Shown piece after piece: positions 1-6,934 of a DNA stretch of 14,440 bases. The notes beneath the pieces were generated by a model, which was given only the letters and a program-made list of their open reading frames with translations, was not told the DNA's origin and ran no database searches. The stretch's first letter is position 1. Every line of letters begins with the position of its first letter. The DNA lies in assembly GCA_002491165.1 (NCBI GenBank), contig DKVK01000065.1, positions 1 through 14,440 of the forward strand. The letters are read 5' to 3'. The position numbers were made by a program, and so were the translations under genes. This DNA is from Porphyromonadaceae bacterium UBA7180. GTDB taxonomy: Bacteria; Bacteroidota; Bacteroidia; Bacteroidales; Muribaculaceae.

Positions 1-26
1 GGTTTAATTTGAACACTTACTTACTT

Positions 27-63
27 TAAAAAAGGAAACCCCGTCGGCGTTGAACCGGCGGGG
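27..63 (-). terminator. Intrinsic terminator of the L,D-transpeptidase gene
   Basis: The arms are 39-47 (CCCCGTCGG) and 55-63 (CCGGCGGGG), a 9-bp stem with one G·U pair and a 7-nt loop. Read on the minus strand the stem is followed by TTTCCTTTTTT. It lies about 30 bp after the stop codon of the transpeptidase gene, so it most likely ends that transcript. Confidence 0.85.
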
Positions 64-91
64 ACATGTGTGTATAGCGGGCGCGGTGCGC

Positions 92-1126
92 TTACTCTTT
101 CTTGGGTTCCGAGGGCGCGGTCTTTTGCTTCTCCTCCTTTTGGGATTCTGAGGGACTTGCTTTCTTCTCCTCCTTCGGGGTTTCGGCGGGTGTCGTCTCC
201 GTCTTCTTCTCCTCGGCGGGAGCGGCTTTCTGATCCTCTTCCTTTACCTCCTTGTTCTCGGCGGGTGTCGTCTCCTTCTTGGCGGACTTGTCGGCGCCCT
301 TCTTCTTGGGTTCGGGCAGGGGTGCGGCTTCCACCTTGGTGGCGCCTGTGGTAACGGCCTTCACGTCGTAGCCCTCTTTCTTGTTGACGGCCATGTCGTG
401 CGGTCCCGGGCTTACGATGATGGGCATACCGGCCTCGGCATATTTGGCGAGTTCGAGGATATTCTCGTTGCTGATGCGTATGCAGCCGTGGCTCACGCGG
501 CGACCTATGGAACCGGGCGACGAGGTGCCGTGGATGCCTACCGTCGAGGTCACGGGTGTCTTGATGCGGATGAAGCGCGGACCGTAGACACCGCGTGCGG
601 GCGACGTGTAACCGGCGTCGTTGGTGTAGAGCCAGTCGGTGCTGTTATACACGCCCTCGGCCTCGAAGAAGCCCTCCGGCGTGCGGCAGTCCGAGCGGCG
701 ATGCTTCGTGCCGTAGTTACGCGCGTAGGCGCAACCGTATTCCTTTACCATGTTGCCGTATTTGTCGTAGAGGATGACCTTCATCACGGCTTTGTCTACC
801 ACTATGAAATAGTTATGCTTGTTGTTGAGCAGCTTTTCGCAATATTCGAGGTTCTCCCCGGCCATGCGGGGCAGGATTCCCGACTGGTATCGGGCGGCGT
901 TGGCCGACTTGTCCATGAAGTCGAGGGCCGCCTCGGTAGTGGGGAAACTTATGGTTTTCTCTTCCACCTTGATGGTGTCCGTCTTGTAGGTGGAGTCCAT
1001 TACGGTGGGAAGCGATGAAGTGTCGGAGTCGCCGCCAGTAGCATTCCCGCTCTGTTGGCCGCAGGAAGTGGATAAAATGGCAGCGCAGGCCATTAAGAGA
1101 GCGACAGTCTTAAGTTTATTGGTCAT
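92..1126 (-). CDS. L,D-transpeptidase (YkuD family) lipoprotein with a Lys/Glu/Pro-rich tail
   Basis: Predicted periplasmic, lipid-anchored L,D-transpeptidase of 344 aa. Family members form 3-3 peptidoglycan cross-links or attach proteins to the wall through a catalytic cysteine. Seen here: an N-terminal hydrophobic segment ending in LSTSC, a lipobox-like site with Cys22; a YkuD domain at about residues 104-240; and the motif HGT...SHGCIRI with His199, His213 and Cys215 in the family spacing. From about residue 265 to the end it is a low-complexity tail of Lys, Glu, Pro, Ala and Thr blocks with repeats such as PAE, PSE and EEKK. This tail is not part of the catalytic fold and may be a spacer or wall-associating segment (inference). 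The gene is monocistronic: it has its own promoter at 1257-1288 and its own terminator at 27-63. The start is the ATG that directly begins the signal sequence. The exact reaction (3-3 cross-linking or protein anchoring) cannot be told from sequence. Confidence 0.93.
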   Translation of the reverse strand: MTNKLKTVALLMACAAILSTSCGQQSGNATGGDSDTSSLPTVMDSTYKTDTIKVEEKTISFPTTEAALDFMDKSANAARYQSGILPRMAGENLEYCEKLLNNKHNYFIVVDKAVMKVILYDKYGNMVKEYGCAYARNYGTKHRRSDCRTPEGFFEAEGVYNSTDWLYTNDAGYTSPARGVYGPRFIRIKTPVTSTVGIHGTSSPGSIGRRVSHGCIRISNENILELAKYAEAGMPIIVSPGPHDMAVNKKEGYDVKAVTTGATKVEAAPLPEPKKKGADKSAKKETTPAENKEVKEEDQKAAPAEEKKTETTPAETPKEEKKASPSESQKEEKQKTAPSEPKKE

Positions 1127-1256
1127 GAATGGAGTTGGTTAAAAAATCAATCTACAGATTTTGACCGTAGAATAAGTGATTAAAAATCAAGTGTATGCGT
1201 AAAGCCGACCGCTGTGTGGCGTCAGGAAAGGCTACGCTCGTTACCGAATTACGCCG

Positions 1257-1288
1257 CAAAGTTAAACATTTTTTATGAGTCTGCCAAA
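1257..1288 (-). promoter_or_regulatory. Bacteroidetes-type promoter for the L,D-transpeptidase gene
   Basis: On the minus strand this reads TTTG (1285-1288), a 20-bp spacer, then TAACTTTG (1257-1264). This fits the Bacteroidetes housekeeping consensus TTTG / TAnnTTTG. Transcription would begin near 1250, giving a leader of about 120 nt before the start codon at 1126. Confidence 0.75.
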
Positions 1289-1460
1289 AAATCCGTTTTC
1301 CATTTGTCTGCAAAAGTAATAAATTCCGTAAGCCCCGGAAAGATTCTCTTTATTTTAACCCATGCACCGGGATTTCGGCTTGTGCCGGAATTATCTAACC
1401 GATTCTGTCAATCCTGCACTCGAAATATTCCGCAGGTTTGCAGAGAATTGCGAGGATGGT

Positions 1461-1497
1461 AAAAGAAAAGCAGACTTGGAATCACTTCCAAATCTGC
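1461..1497 (-). terminator. Original host terminator of tRNA-Ala, now displaced
   Basis: The arms are 1470-1481 and 1486-1497 (GCAGACTTGGAA / TTCCAAATCTGC), a 12-bp stem with one wobble pair and a 4-nt loop. On the minus strand it is followed by TTTTCTTTT. It sits 6 bp downstream (minus sense) of the tRNA 3'-end fragment and has no other gene to serve. The simplest reading is that it ended the tRNA-Ala transcript before the prophage inserted. Confidence 0.8.
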
Positions 1498-1502
1498 CGT
1501 TG

Positions 1503-1545
1503 GTGGAGCATACCAGACTCGAACTGGTCACCTCTTGACTGCCAG
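1503..1545 (-). repeat. Distal att copy: 3' half of tRNA-Ala(GGC)
   Basis: These 43 bp are identical to 7092-7134 in the same orientation. On the minus strand they run from position 32 of tRNA-Ala, the first base of the anticodon loop, through the T arm and acceptor strand to 1 bp past the discriminator base. The 5' half of the tRNA is absent, so this is not a working tRNA. Such a copy is the standard footprint of a tyrosine recombinase integrating into a tRNA gene. In the pre-integration chromosome this was the 3' half of the host gene. Confidence 0.92.
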
Positions 1546-1607
1546 GAATGTTTTCCATTGTGGTAATTGTTTGGTTTTCAGGATGTTATGTGCTTAGGTT
1601 TCCGTGC

Positions 1608-1628
1608 GGTGAGACATGGGTGAAACAT
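1608..1628 (+). repeat. Paired 10-bp repeats inside the left end (candidate arm sites)
   Basis: GGTGAGACAT (1608-1617) and GGTGAAACAT (1619-1628) form a direct pair with 11-bp periodicity, 62 bp inside the distal att copy. A near-identical pair with the same period and orientation lies inside the right end at 6935-6955. A repeat pair shared only by the two element ends suggests recombinase or excisionase arm-type binding sites; binding is inferred. Confidence 0.5.
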
Positions 1629-1709
1629 AGCGCTCTTGCGCGTACGGGAGGAGGGAGGATCGCGCGTTCCTTCGCGTTGTGCTTTCGAGAGAGGGGGAGA
1701 GGGGAGGTG

Positions 1710-1784
1710 TCAGATGTAGCGGCGCAGGACGGCCACCACTTCGGCGATGCACACGATGCCGAATAATATTTTCAATATTTCCAT
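1710..1784 (-). CDS. Small hydrophobic peptide ORF (24 aa), unrecognised
   Basis: A 24-codon ORF begins MEILKILFGIV and ends in LRRYI. It is almost all hydrophobic except for a Lys near the start and two Arg near the end, so it could span the membrane once. It starts 15 bp after the stop codon of the repressor fragment on the same strand, as if in the same transcript. No family is recognised. Short ORFs of this size arise by chance, but the placement, the sharp hydrophobic profile and the ATG start make it worth recording. It could be a phage-encoded membrane peptide. Confidence 0.35.
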   Translation of the reverse strand: MEILKILFGIVCIAEVVAVLRRYI

Positions 1785-1799
1785 AGGTTTTTGGTGGGG

Positions 1800-2029
1800 T
1801 TATTGGTAGACGACGTGGCAGAGGACGCGCCAGAGGGAGCGGATGTCGGCGCGCGGTATGCGGTAGGGGGCGTAGTCGGGATTGATGCTTTCGGCGGTGA
1901 CGTAGCGGTCTCCTTCGCTCAGGGTGAGGCGCTTGATGACGGCGCCTTCGGAGGTCTCGACCACGTAGATGTCGCCGCGGCGGATGTTGTCGATGCAGGG
2001 GAAACGGGAGGCGAAGACGCGGTATCCGG
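1800..2029 (-). pseudogene. C-terminal fragment of a phage S24-family (CI/LexA-like) repressor
   Basis: On the minus strand about 75 codons before the stop at 1800 encode the end of a peptidase S24 domain. Segments such as RRGDIYVVET, GAVIKRL (with the presumed catalytic Lys, codon near 1932-1934), TAESINPDYAPY and IPRADIRSLWRV match the pattern of phage repressors that self-cleave when RecA is activated. The frame stays open upstream to 2483, but that part is arginine- and proline-rich antisense of the tail chaperone gene and not a repressor. The helix-turn-helix domain, the linker and the strand carrying the catalytic Ser are missing. The break is near 2029, where plus-strand tail coding begins, so this is one deletion junction. 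It cannot make a DNA-binding repressor. Confidence 0.75.
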
Positions 2030-2586
2030 GCGTCCGTGCGCGCCGCGTGCCGTGCCGACGGCGTGGAGTTCGCCGCCACCTTCGAGGAGTTCTGCGACCA
2101 CGTGACTCCCGACGAGGTGTCGGAGTGGTACGCCGCCGCCGAGGAGCGGCGTGCTGCCGAGGCAAAAAAAAAGATGACGGCGGCGAAAGCGGCGAAGTAG
2201 AGGAACCTGACATAACCGGATGGTTGGGCATCGCAACGGGGTGCATGGGCATGAGTCGCTCTGACTTCTGCGCGTGCACCCCGGCTGAGTTCGCGGCGGC
2301 GGTGAAGTCGTGGCGCGAGGCGGAGGAATCGCGGCGCCGCGACGCCTGGGAGCGGATGAGGCTGCTGGCGCTGATGACGGTGCAGCCGCACGTCAAGCAG
2401 CGCCTCTCCCCCTCGAAGCTCATGCCGCTGCCGTGGGACGGGGAAGCGAAAGCCGCCGTGCCGGAGAAAGCGGAACCCTGCACCGCCGAGGAGAGCCGCC
2501 GCCGCCTCGCCGCGCTGCTGGAGGCGCGCCGCCGTCAGTCGTCGGAATCGCCGTCCTCGTCGCTGTCCTCGTCTCCGTCATTGTAA
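2029..2586 (+). pseudogene. 5'-truncated tail assembly chaperone gene pair (gpG/gpGT-like) with -1 frameshift
   Basis: Two overlapping frames lie just before the tape measure gene, as in lambda G-GT. The upstream frame (about 56 codons, from near 2029 to TAG at 2198-2200) includes GVEFAATFEEFCDHVTPDE and an Ala/Glu/Lys end at an A9 run. A -1 slip at 2167-2173 leads into a second frame ending at TAA 2584-2586, with about 137 codons including TGWLGIATGCMGM, DFCACTPAEFAAAV, ARG-rich helix segments and LMPLPWDGE. The 'DF...TPAEF' and 'LPWD' patterns resemble tail chaperone extensions, proteins that keep the tape measure protein soluble during tail assembly. The first codons and the start are lost at the deletion junction with the repressor fragment. 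The last 50 bases overlap the 3' end of the antisense gene at 2535-2798. Assignment rests on position, slippery site and motif style. Confidence 0.7.
2167..2173 (+). other. Slippery heptamer for -1 programmed ribosomal frameshifting
   Basis: A run of nine A followed by G (2164-2173) ends in A AAA AAG in the reading frame of the chaperone ORF. Slipping back one base joins the upstream frame (stop 2198-2200) to the downstream frame at GAT 2173-2175. This type of heptamer is used in tail chaperone genes of many long-tailed phages. No strong downstream stem-loop was seen by eye. Confidence 0.7.
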
Positions 2587-2798
2587 AAACCGTTCCAGTA
2601 CGAGTGTCCGGGGCCGGACCCTGCCGACGCTATCATAATGTACGCGAAGGAGATTACAAAGGCAATCAGACTCCACGCACCGATTGTGGAGCACACCTTC
2701 AGGACGGCACGGTCGGAGGAAAGGAGGAAGACTGCAAGGGCTGCTGCAAAAAGGGGCAGGCTTATTATGGCGGCCAGGGCTATAATCTTTTTAAACAT
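2535..2798 (-). CDS. Small two-helix membrane protein encoded antisense within the tail module
   Basis: 87 aa, unrecognised. It starts MFKKIIALAAIISLPLF, has hydrophobic segments at about residues 5-27 and 37-60, and ends in an acidic tail from about residue 74 to 87 made of Asp, Glu and Ser. The ATG at 2798 is preceded on the minus strand by AAAGAAAAAGC, a typical A-rich Bacteroidetes leader. It lies opposite to the tail genes: its 3' end overlaps the chaperone gene by about 50 bp, and its start is 41 bp from the tape measure start, divergent. An added gene in reverse orientation within a phage operon is the pattern of a 'moron', a gene expressed from the prophage to alter the host. A role such as superinfection exclusion is a guess from topology and position only. 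No clear promoter was found upstream. Confidence 0.65.
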   Translation of the reverse strand: MFKKIIALAAIISLPLFAAALAVFLLSSDRAVLKVCSTIGAWSLIAFVISFAYIMIASAGSGPGHSYWNGFYNDGDEDSDEDGDSDD

Positions 2799-2839
2799 GC
2801 TTTTTCTTTTATAAACACTTGAAACAACCGCTTTAGTAT

Positions 2840-5800
2840 ATGGGGAAATCGATAAAAGTAACCCTGGACCTATCGGTCAACGGAGTGCCGAATCTGATTA
2901 GCGCAAAAGTTTCGGTCGATGACCTGAACAAAACCATCAAGAAGGCCGCAGGCGAAACACACGGCCTGGGCAAGGCCATGAAGACGCTCGGCGAGGTCTC
3001 CGTGCCGCTTAACGCCACGATACAGTGTTTCCAGTCGTTGCAAACCTCGCTGTCGTCGTTGACGGAAGAGAACGGCCGGTTCGCCGCTTCCATGCGTGCC
3101 GCCAATACTATGGCAGGAAAGAGCGGTGCGGACTTCGAGCGGCTCAAAGACCAGGTTTCCGAACTCTCGAAGACGGTGCCGGTGGCGCGTGACGAGCTCG
3201 CCGACGGCCTCTATCAGGTGGTGTCCAACGGTGTGCCCAAAGACAACTGGCTTAGCTTCCTGGAGGCGTCGGCGCGTTCGTCGGTGGGTGGTATGGCCGA
3301 CCTCGGGGAAACGGTGAAAGTGACCTCCACCGTAATCAAGAACTACGGCATGTCGTGGGAAGAAGCCGCAGCCGTTCAGGATAAAATCCAACTGACGGCC
3401 AAGAACGGCGTGACGAGCTTTAAAGAATTGGCCGACGCATTGCCGCGCGTCACCGGTAACGCCGCCACGCTTGGTGTGAGTATGGATGAACTTATGGCTT
3501 CATTCTCGACCCTTACCGGCGTGAGCGGTAACACGGCGGAGGTATCGACCCAGTTGGCCGCCATCTTTACGGCATTGGTGAAGCCGTCGTCGGAGGCCAC
3601 TAAAATGGCCGCGGAGATGGGGATACAGTTCGACGCTGCGGCCATCAAGGCGGCCGGCGGCATGCAAGCCTTCCTCACCCAGTTGGACGCCGCAGTCAAG
3701 AGCTACTCGCAGTCTTCCGGCGTGCTGGAGCAGGAGGTCTACGGCAAGCTGTTCGGTTCCGCCGAATCGCTGCGCGCCATCGGTCCGCTCACCGGACAGT
3801 TGGCCTCCACGTTCGCCACCAACGTGGAGGCGATGAAGGGGAGCGCCGGCACCATGGACGAGGCGTTCGACACGATGAGCCAGGGTGTCTCAAGCAAAAC
3901 GCAGTTGATGGAAAACAGCTTCGGTGCCTTCATGGATAGGTTTGCCGGAATCATCAACGCGATCACTCCCGCGCTCAATCTCGCTTCCACGGTCGGTATC
4001 GTGGCCATGTCGTTCACTTCGATGGGGAACGCCGTCAAAGTGTGCGGCGGTGCGATGCTTGCTTTTTCACGCAACATAGGCCTGGCGGCGGTGGCACAAA
4101 AAGCGTGGAACTTCGTGGTGGCCGGCACGAAGCGCGCCTTCACCTCCCTGACGCTCGGCGCCTCCATGTACGCCACCTCCCTGGGGCTGGCCACCACCGC
4201 CACGCGTGTGCTGACGTGGGCCATCCGCGGGATGATGATAGCCTCGGGTATCGGCATCGCCATCGGCGTCGTCTCCATCGCCGTCGAGCTCTTCGGCAAC
4301 AAGAGCGAGGAGGCCGCCGGGAAGGTGGACCAGCTTACCGAGGCCGAGCAGCGGCAACAGCAGCAGGCCGAGCAGCTGAAGCAGGTGCGCGACGACGCCG
4401 CAGCCGCCATAGAGCTGGAGAAGGCCAAACTCAAAAGCCTCATCGACAACCACGCCGACGCCACCGCCGAGGTGAACCGCCTCAACAACCAGTACGGCGA
4501 AATCTTCGGCACCTACAAGACGGCGGCCGACTGGTACGACACCCTCGTGGCCAAATCGAAGGATTATTGCGACCAACTTGTGCTCGAGGAGCTGATAAAG
4601 CGCGACGCCTCCAAAGTGGCGCAATACCGTGCCGACCTCGAAGATTTGCAGCGGCAATATGACCTCTCGCTCACCGTTAATCCGGCGATGGCGAACAGAG
4701 ACCCGCGCACCGGACGCCCGCGCGCCGAGACGGGCGTTGGCGCCGGGGTGTACCTCCCCGGCAAAGGGGGGCAGCCGCGTTTCGAGACCCCCGCATCCTA
4801 TCTTATAAAAACGGCAATGGAAGGGGCGCGTCGCGTATTGAAGGATGCGGAAACGACCATGCAAGGCCACATGCGGGAGTATCAGGCAAAGGCGGCATCG
4901 ATGAAGAGCACCCCGACCCCCGCGACCCGCCCGCCCGGCGGCAGCTCCAAGAGCGGCGGCGGTTCCCGAACCGGGTCGAAACCCGCGAAGGGCGGCGGCA
5001 GCACCACGACGCCGAAGCCCGACACCGCGAATGAAGCCCCGACCCCCGAAGAAGCCATCAACGCCGCGCTGCAAGCCGAAGACCGCAAGCTCCAGCAGCT
5101 GTGGGCGTCCCTTGCCGCCGCGCAAAACAAGCTCGCCGAATATTCCGCGAAGATAGACGCCGGCGAACTCGACCTCAACGACGACGCCGTGGCCTCCGAG
5201 TATCAGGAACGTTACGACGCGGCAGAGGCGGCGGCCTCCGGCTTCGAGAAGGAAAGCGAGGCCATACGCGGCCGCATTACGCAGCTCAGGGCGCGGCAAC
5301 AGGAGCTGGCCGACCTCCAGACCCCCGTGTCGCTCGACACCTTCGCCGACATCGACGCCAACATGCAGCTGGTGCAGGAAAGCATGAACCGCGCCTCCGG
5401 CGACGAACTGAAAGCCCTCGCCCGCCGTCTCGAAGAGCTGAAAAAGCTCCGCTCCGAAATGGAGAAACAGCTGCGCCCCCTCCCCAAGACCGCCGCCGAG
5501 GTCTCCACCTCCGGCGACATCGACGCGCAGATCTCCCTTTACTCCGAGATGCAGCAGGACGCCGACGCGCAGGGCGTATGGGAGTTCCAGAAGCGCATAG
5601 AGGAACTCAACAAAAAGAAGTACACCGTGGAGGTAGGCATGCGCCTGCCGGAGATGCAGCGCACCCTCGACGAGCTCGCCGGTCTCGACGGCAAGCAGCT
5701 GACGGTGAAACTCCAGGCCATAGGCCTCGACGAGATGCAGGCCAAAATAAAGGACATAGAGAAGATTCTCGCGAATCCCGGAAGCCTCTCGCCTGACCTA

Positions 5801-6361
5801 CTCAAGGAACTGCAACGGCAGCTCGTGCTGTGGAAGAAGTACCATAAGGACGTGGAGCAGACCGACACTGTGCTCAAGAACATGGAGGGGATGTCGTCGG
5901 CCGCTGGCGCCATAGACCGGCTGGGGCAGAGCTTCAAGAACCTCTCCTCGGAGTCGAAGGGGCTGCAGGCCGCCATCGCGGGCGTCTCGCTGGCCGCGTC
6001 GCTGGCGCAGATGGTGGCCGACATGGTGAAATTGGCAGGCACCAAGAGCGTCACCGTCTGGGACTGGATAGCGTCGATAGCGGCAGGTACGGCCACCATC
6101 GTGGCGTCGGCGATGGCCTTCAAGTCGATAGGCGTCTTCGCCGAGGGCGGCGTGGTCTCCGGCCCCACGCTGGCGCTGGTGGGCGAGTATGCCGGCGCCT
6201 CTAACAACCCCGAAGTCATAGCGCCGCTCAACAAGCTGCGGTCGATGCTCGACACCGGCGACGGCGGTTTTGGCGGCAAAAAAGACGTAACGTTCAAGAT
6301 AAAAGGGCGCAACCTCGAGGGCGTGCTCCATCGGGAGCGCCGCGTAAGACAAAGAAGATGA
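2840..6361 (+). CDS. Phage tail tape measure protein (TP901-type), apparently complete
   Basis: 1173 aa; family members span the tail tube during assembly, set tail length and help DNA entry. The PhageMin_Tail/TP901-type region covers about residues 85-300 (ELSKTVPVARDELADGLYQV, VIKNYGMSWEEAAAVQDK, LPRVTGNAATLGVSMDELMA). A hydrophobic segment follows at about 464-485, then long heptad-like helices rich in Ala, Glu, Gln and Lys (about 495-560 and 740-1000) separated by a Pro/Gly/Ser/Thr linker at about 690-735. The C-terminus near 1097-1130 (GPTLALVGEYAGASNNPEV, then IAPLNKL) is the usual ending of these proteins, so neither end seems truncated. The ATG at 2840 follows a 41-bp gap after the divergent small gene. 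The stop overlaps the next ATG (ATGA at 6358-6361), which suggests translational coupling. No frameshift or stop is seen, in contrast to its truncated neighbours. Confidence 0.92.
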   Translation: MGKSIKVTLDLSVNGVPNLISAKVSVDDLNKTIKKAAGETHGLGKAMKTLGEVSVPLNATIQCFQSLQTSLSSLTEENGRFAASMRAANTMAGKSGADFERLKDQVSELSKTVPVARDELADGLYQVVSNGVPKDNWLSFLEASARSSVGGMADLGETVKVTSTVIKNYGMSWEEAAAVQDKIQLTAKNGVTSFKELADALPRVTGNAATLGVSMDELMASFSTLTGVSGNTAEVSTQLAAIFTALVKPSSEATKMAAEMGIQFDAAAIKAAGGMQAFLTQLDAAVKSYSQSSGVLEQEVYGKLFGSAESLRAIGPLTGQLASTFATNVEAMKGSAGTMDEAFDTMSQGVSSKTQLMENSFGAFMDRFAGIINAITPALNLASTVGIVAMSFTSMGNAVKVCGGAMLAFSRNIGLAAVAQKAWNFVVAGTKRAFTSLTLGASMYATSLGLATTATRVLTWAIRGMMIASGIGIAIGVVSIAVELFGNKSEEAAGKVDQLTEAEQRQQQQAEQLKQVRDDAAAAIELEKAKLKSLIDNHADATAEVNRLNNQYGEIFGTYKTAADWYDTLVAKSKDYCDQLVLEELIKRDASKVAQYRADLEDLQRQYDLSLTVNPAMANRDPRTGRPRAETGVGAGVYLPGKGGQPRFETPASYLIKTAMEGARRVLKDAETTMQGHMREYQAKAASMKSTPTPATRPPGGSSKSGGGSRTGSKPAKGGGSTTTPKPDTANEAPTPEEAINAALQAEDRKLQQLWASLAAAQNKLAEYSAKIDAGELDLNDDAVASEYQERYDAAEAAASGFEKESEAIRGRITQLRARQQELADLQTPVSLDTFADIDANMQLVQESMNRASGDELKALARRLEELKKLRSEMEKQLRPLPKTAAEVSTSGDIDAQISLYSEMQQDADAQGVWEFQKRIEELNKKKYTVEVGMRLPEMQRTLDELAGLDGKQLTVKLQAIGLDEMQAKIKDIEKILANPGSLSPDLLKELQRQLVLWKKYHKDVEQTDTVLKNMEGMSSAAGAIDRLGQSFKNLSSESKGLQAAIAGVSLAASLAQMVADMVKLAGTKSVTVWDWIASIAAGTATIVASAMAFKSIGVFAEGGVVSGPTLALVGEYAGASNNPEVIAPLNKLRSMLDTGDGGFGGKKDVTFKIKGRNLEGVLHRERRVRQRR

Positions 6362-6525
6362 GCAAACCTGTAATCAAACGCACCTACGTGCACTGGCGCG
6401 GCAGCTTCGTGGCCATAGGGGGCACCGTCTGGGAGGTGGAGATACTCCGCCCCGAGAAGGTGCTGACGCCCGTGGAACTCGACTTCCCCGCCGACGAACC
6501 CCTTGTGGTGGAATGGGACGACATA
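6358..6525 (+). pseudogene. 5' fragment of the tail gene that follows the tape measure gene
   Basis: Starts at the ATGA overlap with the tape measure stop. About 55 codons look like a tail protein N-terminus: WRGSFVAIGGTVWEVEILRP and LDFPADEPLVVEWDD, a pattern seen in the tail protein encoded directly downstream of tape measure genes in Bacteroidales prophages. The frame stays open to 6939, but beyond about 6525 the plus-strand translation has no tail-protein character, while the minus strand there encodes integrase sequence. The gene is therefore cut by the second deletion junction. The exact join could not be placed to the base. Confidence 0.65.
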
Positions 6526-6866
6526 ACGCCCGAGAGCTGCCGCCCACGTTACCTCCTTGGGGGCATCCCGGGGGCCGTTCCCGGGGAACAGAGTCTCCGC
6601 AACCAGTTCCTTCAGCTCTGCGACTTCAATGTCGGCGCGACCGGTGCGGAGAAGCTCCACCTTCAGAATTTCAAGCTGGGACTGCCACTGGCGGTAATAG
6701 AAGAATGGAGGGCGCTGGCATCCTTTGCGCCCGCGAGAATCTTTTCGAGCTTCACGGGGTCGATACACACCCCCGTATTGATTTTCGTTTTCCGGCGGTT
6801 ATTGACCAGACGGAGACGCACGGCGTTATTCCGTGATGGAATCGAAATAAATTTAAAAGTAAACAT
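6520..6866 (-). pseudogene. 5' fragment of a tyrosine integrase gene, frameshifted
   Basis: The minus-strand ATG at 6866 opens a reading frame with SRNNAVRLRLVNNRRKTKIN then TGVCIDPVKLEK. This is the pattern of the Bacteroidetes arm DNA-binding domain (Arm_DNA-bind_5 type) found at the N-terminus of phage and ICE integrases. After about residue 53 (near 6710) this frame loses sense, and a second minus-strand frame continues from about 6705 to 6520 with QWQSQLEILKVELLRTGRAD, VAELKELVAETL and VTWAAALGRYV, which fits the helical stretch and the beginning of the core-binding domain. The frame change equals a net loss of one base. The catalytic domain (R...H-R-H/W...Y) is gone, cut off by the tail fragment. 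The start is 226 bp from the att site in the tRNA, as expected for the gene that made this insertion. Confidence 0.72.
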
Positions 6867-6934
6867 AAGCTACGATAAAATTAAGCATGGACACCGAAGC
6901 ACGACGCCATACGGGCGTCCGCCATCCCGAATTT

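Larger units (their letters stand above)
1127..1502. other. Gene-free stretch between the L,D-transpeptidase gene and the tRNA fragment
   Basis: No convincing coding sequence is seen in these 376 bases. The stretch contains the transpeptidase promoter and leader (1127-1288) and the minus-strand terminator at 1461-1497. Another sequence resembling a -7 box (CAAAAGTA on plus) occurs near 1311 but has no matching TTTG at the right spacing. The remainder is AT-rich with no clear repeats. Confidence 0.7.

Noticed and set aside
1503..1545. A second tRNA-Ala gene
   Set aside because: The 5' half, D arm and promoter are absent, so it cannot fold as a tRNA; it is an att duplication.
1594..2391. 265-codon minus-strand open frame and other overlapping frames on both strands
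   Set aside because: Arg/Pro/His-rich composition and overlap with the repressor fragment and chaperone frames in a GC-rich region; no motif support.
4067..5299. Long minus-strand open frame (410 codons) inside the tape measure gene
   Set aside because: It is the antisense of a GC-rich gene; its translation is Gly/Arg/Val-rich without domains, while the plus-strand frame has clear family motifs.
5539..6768. 409-codon minus-strand open frame
   Set aside because: Only the part at about 6520-6705 is meaningful (integrase); the rest is antisense of the tape measure gene that stays open because of base composition.
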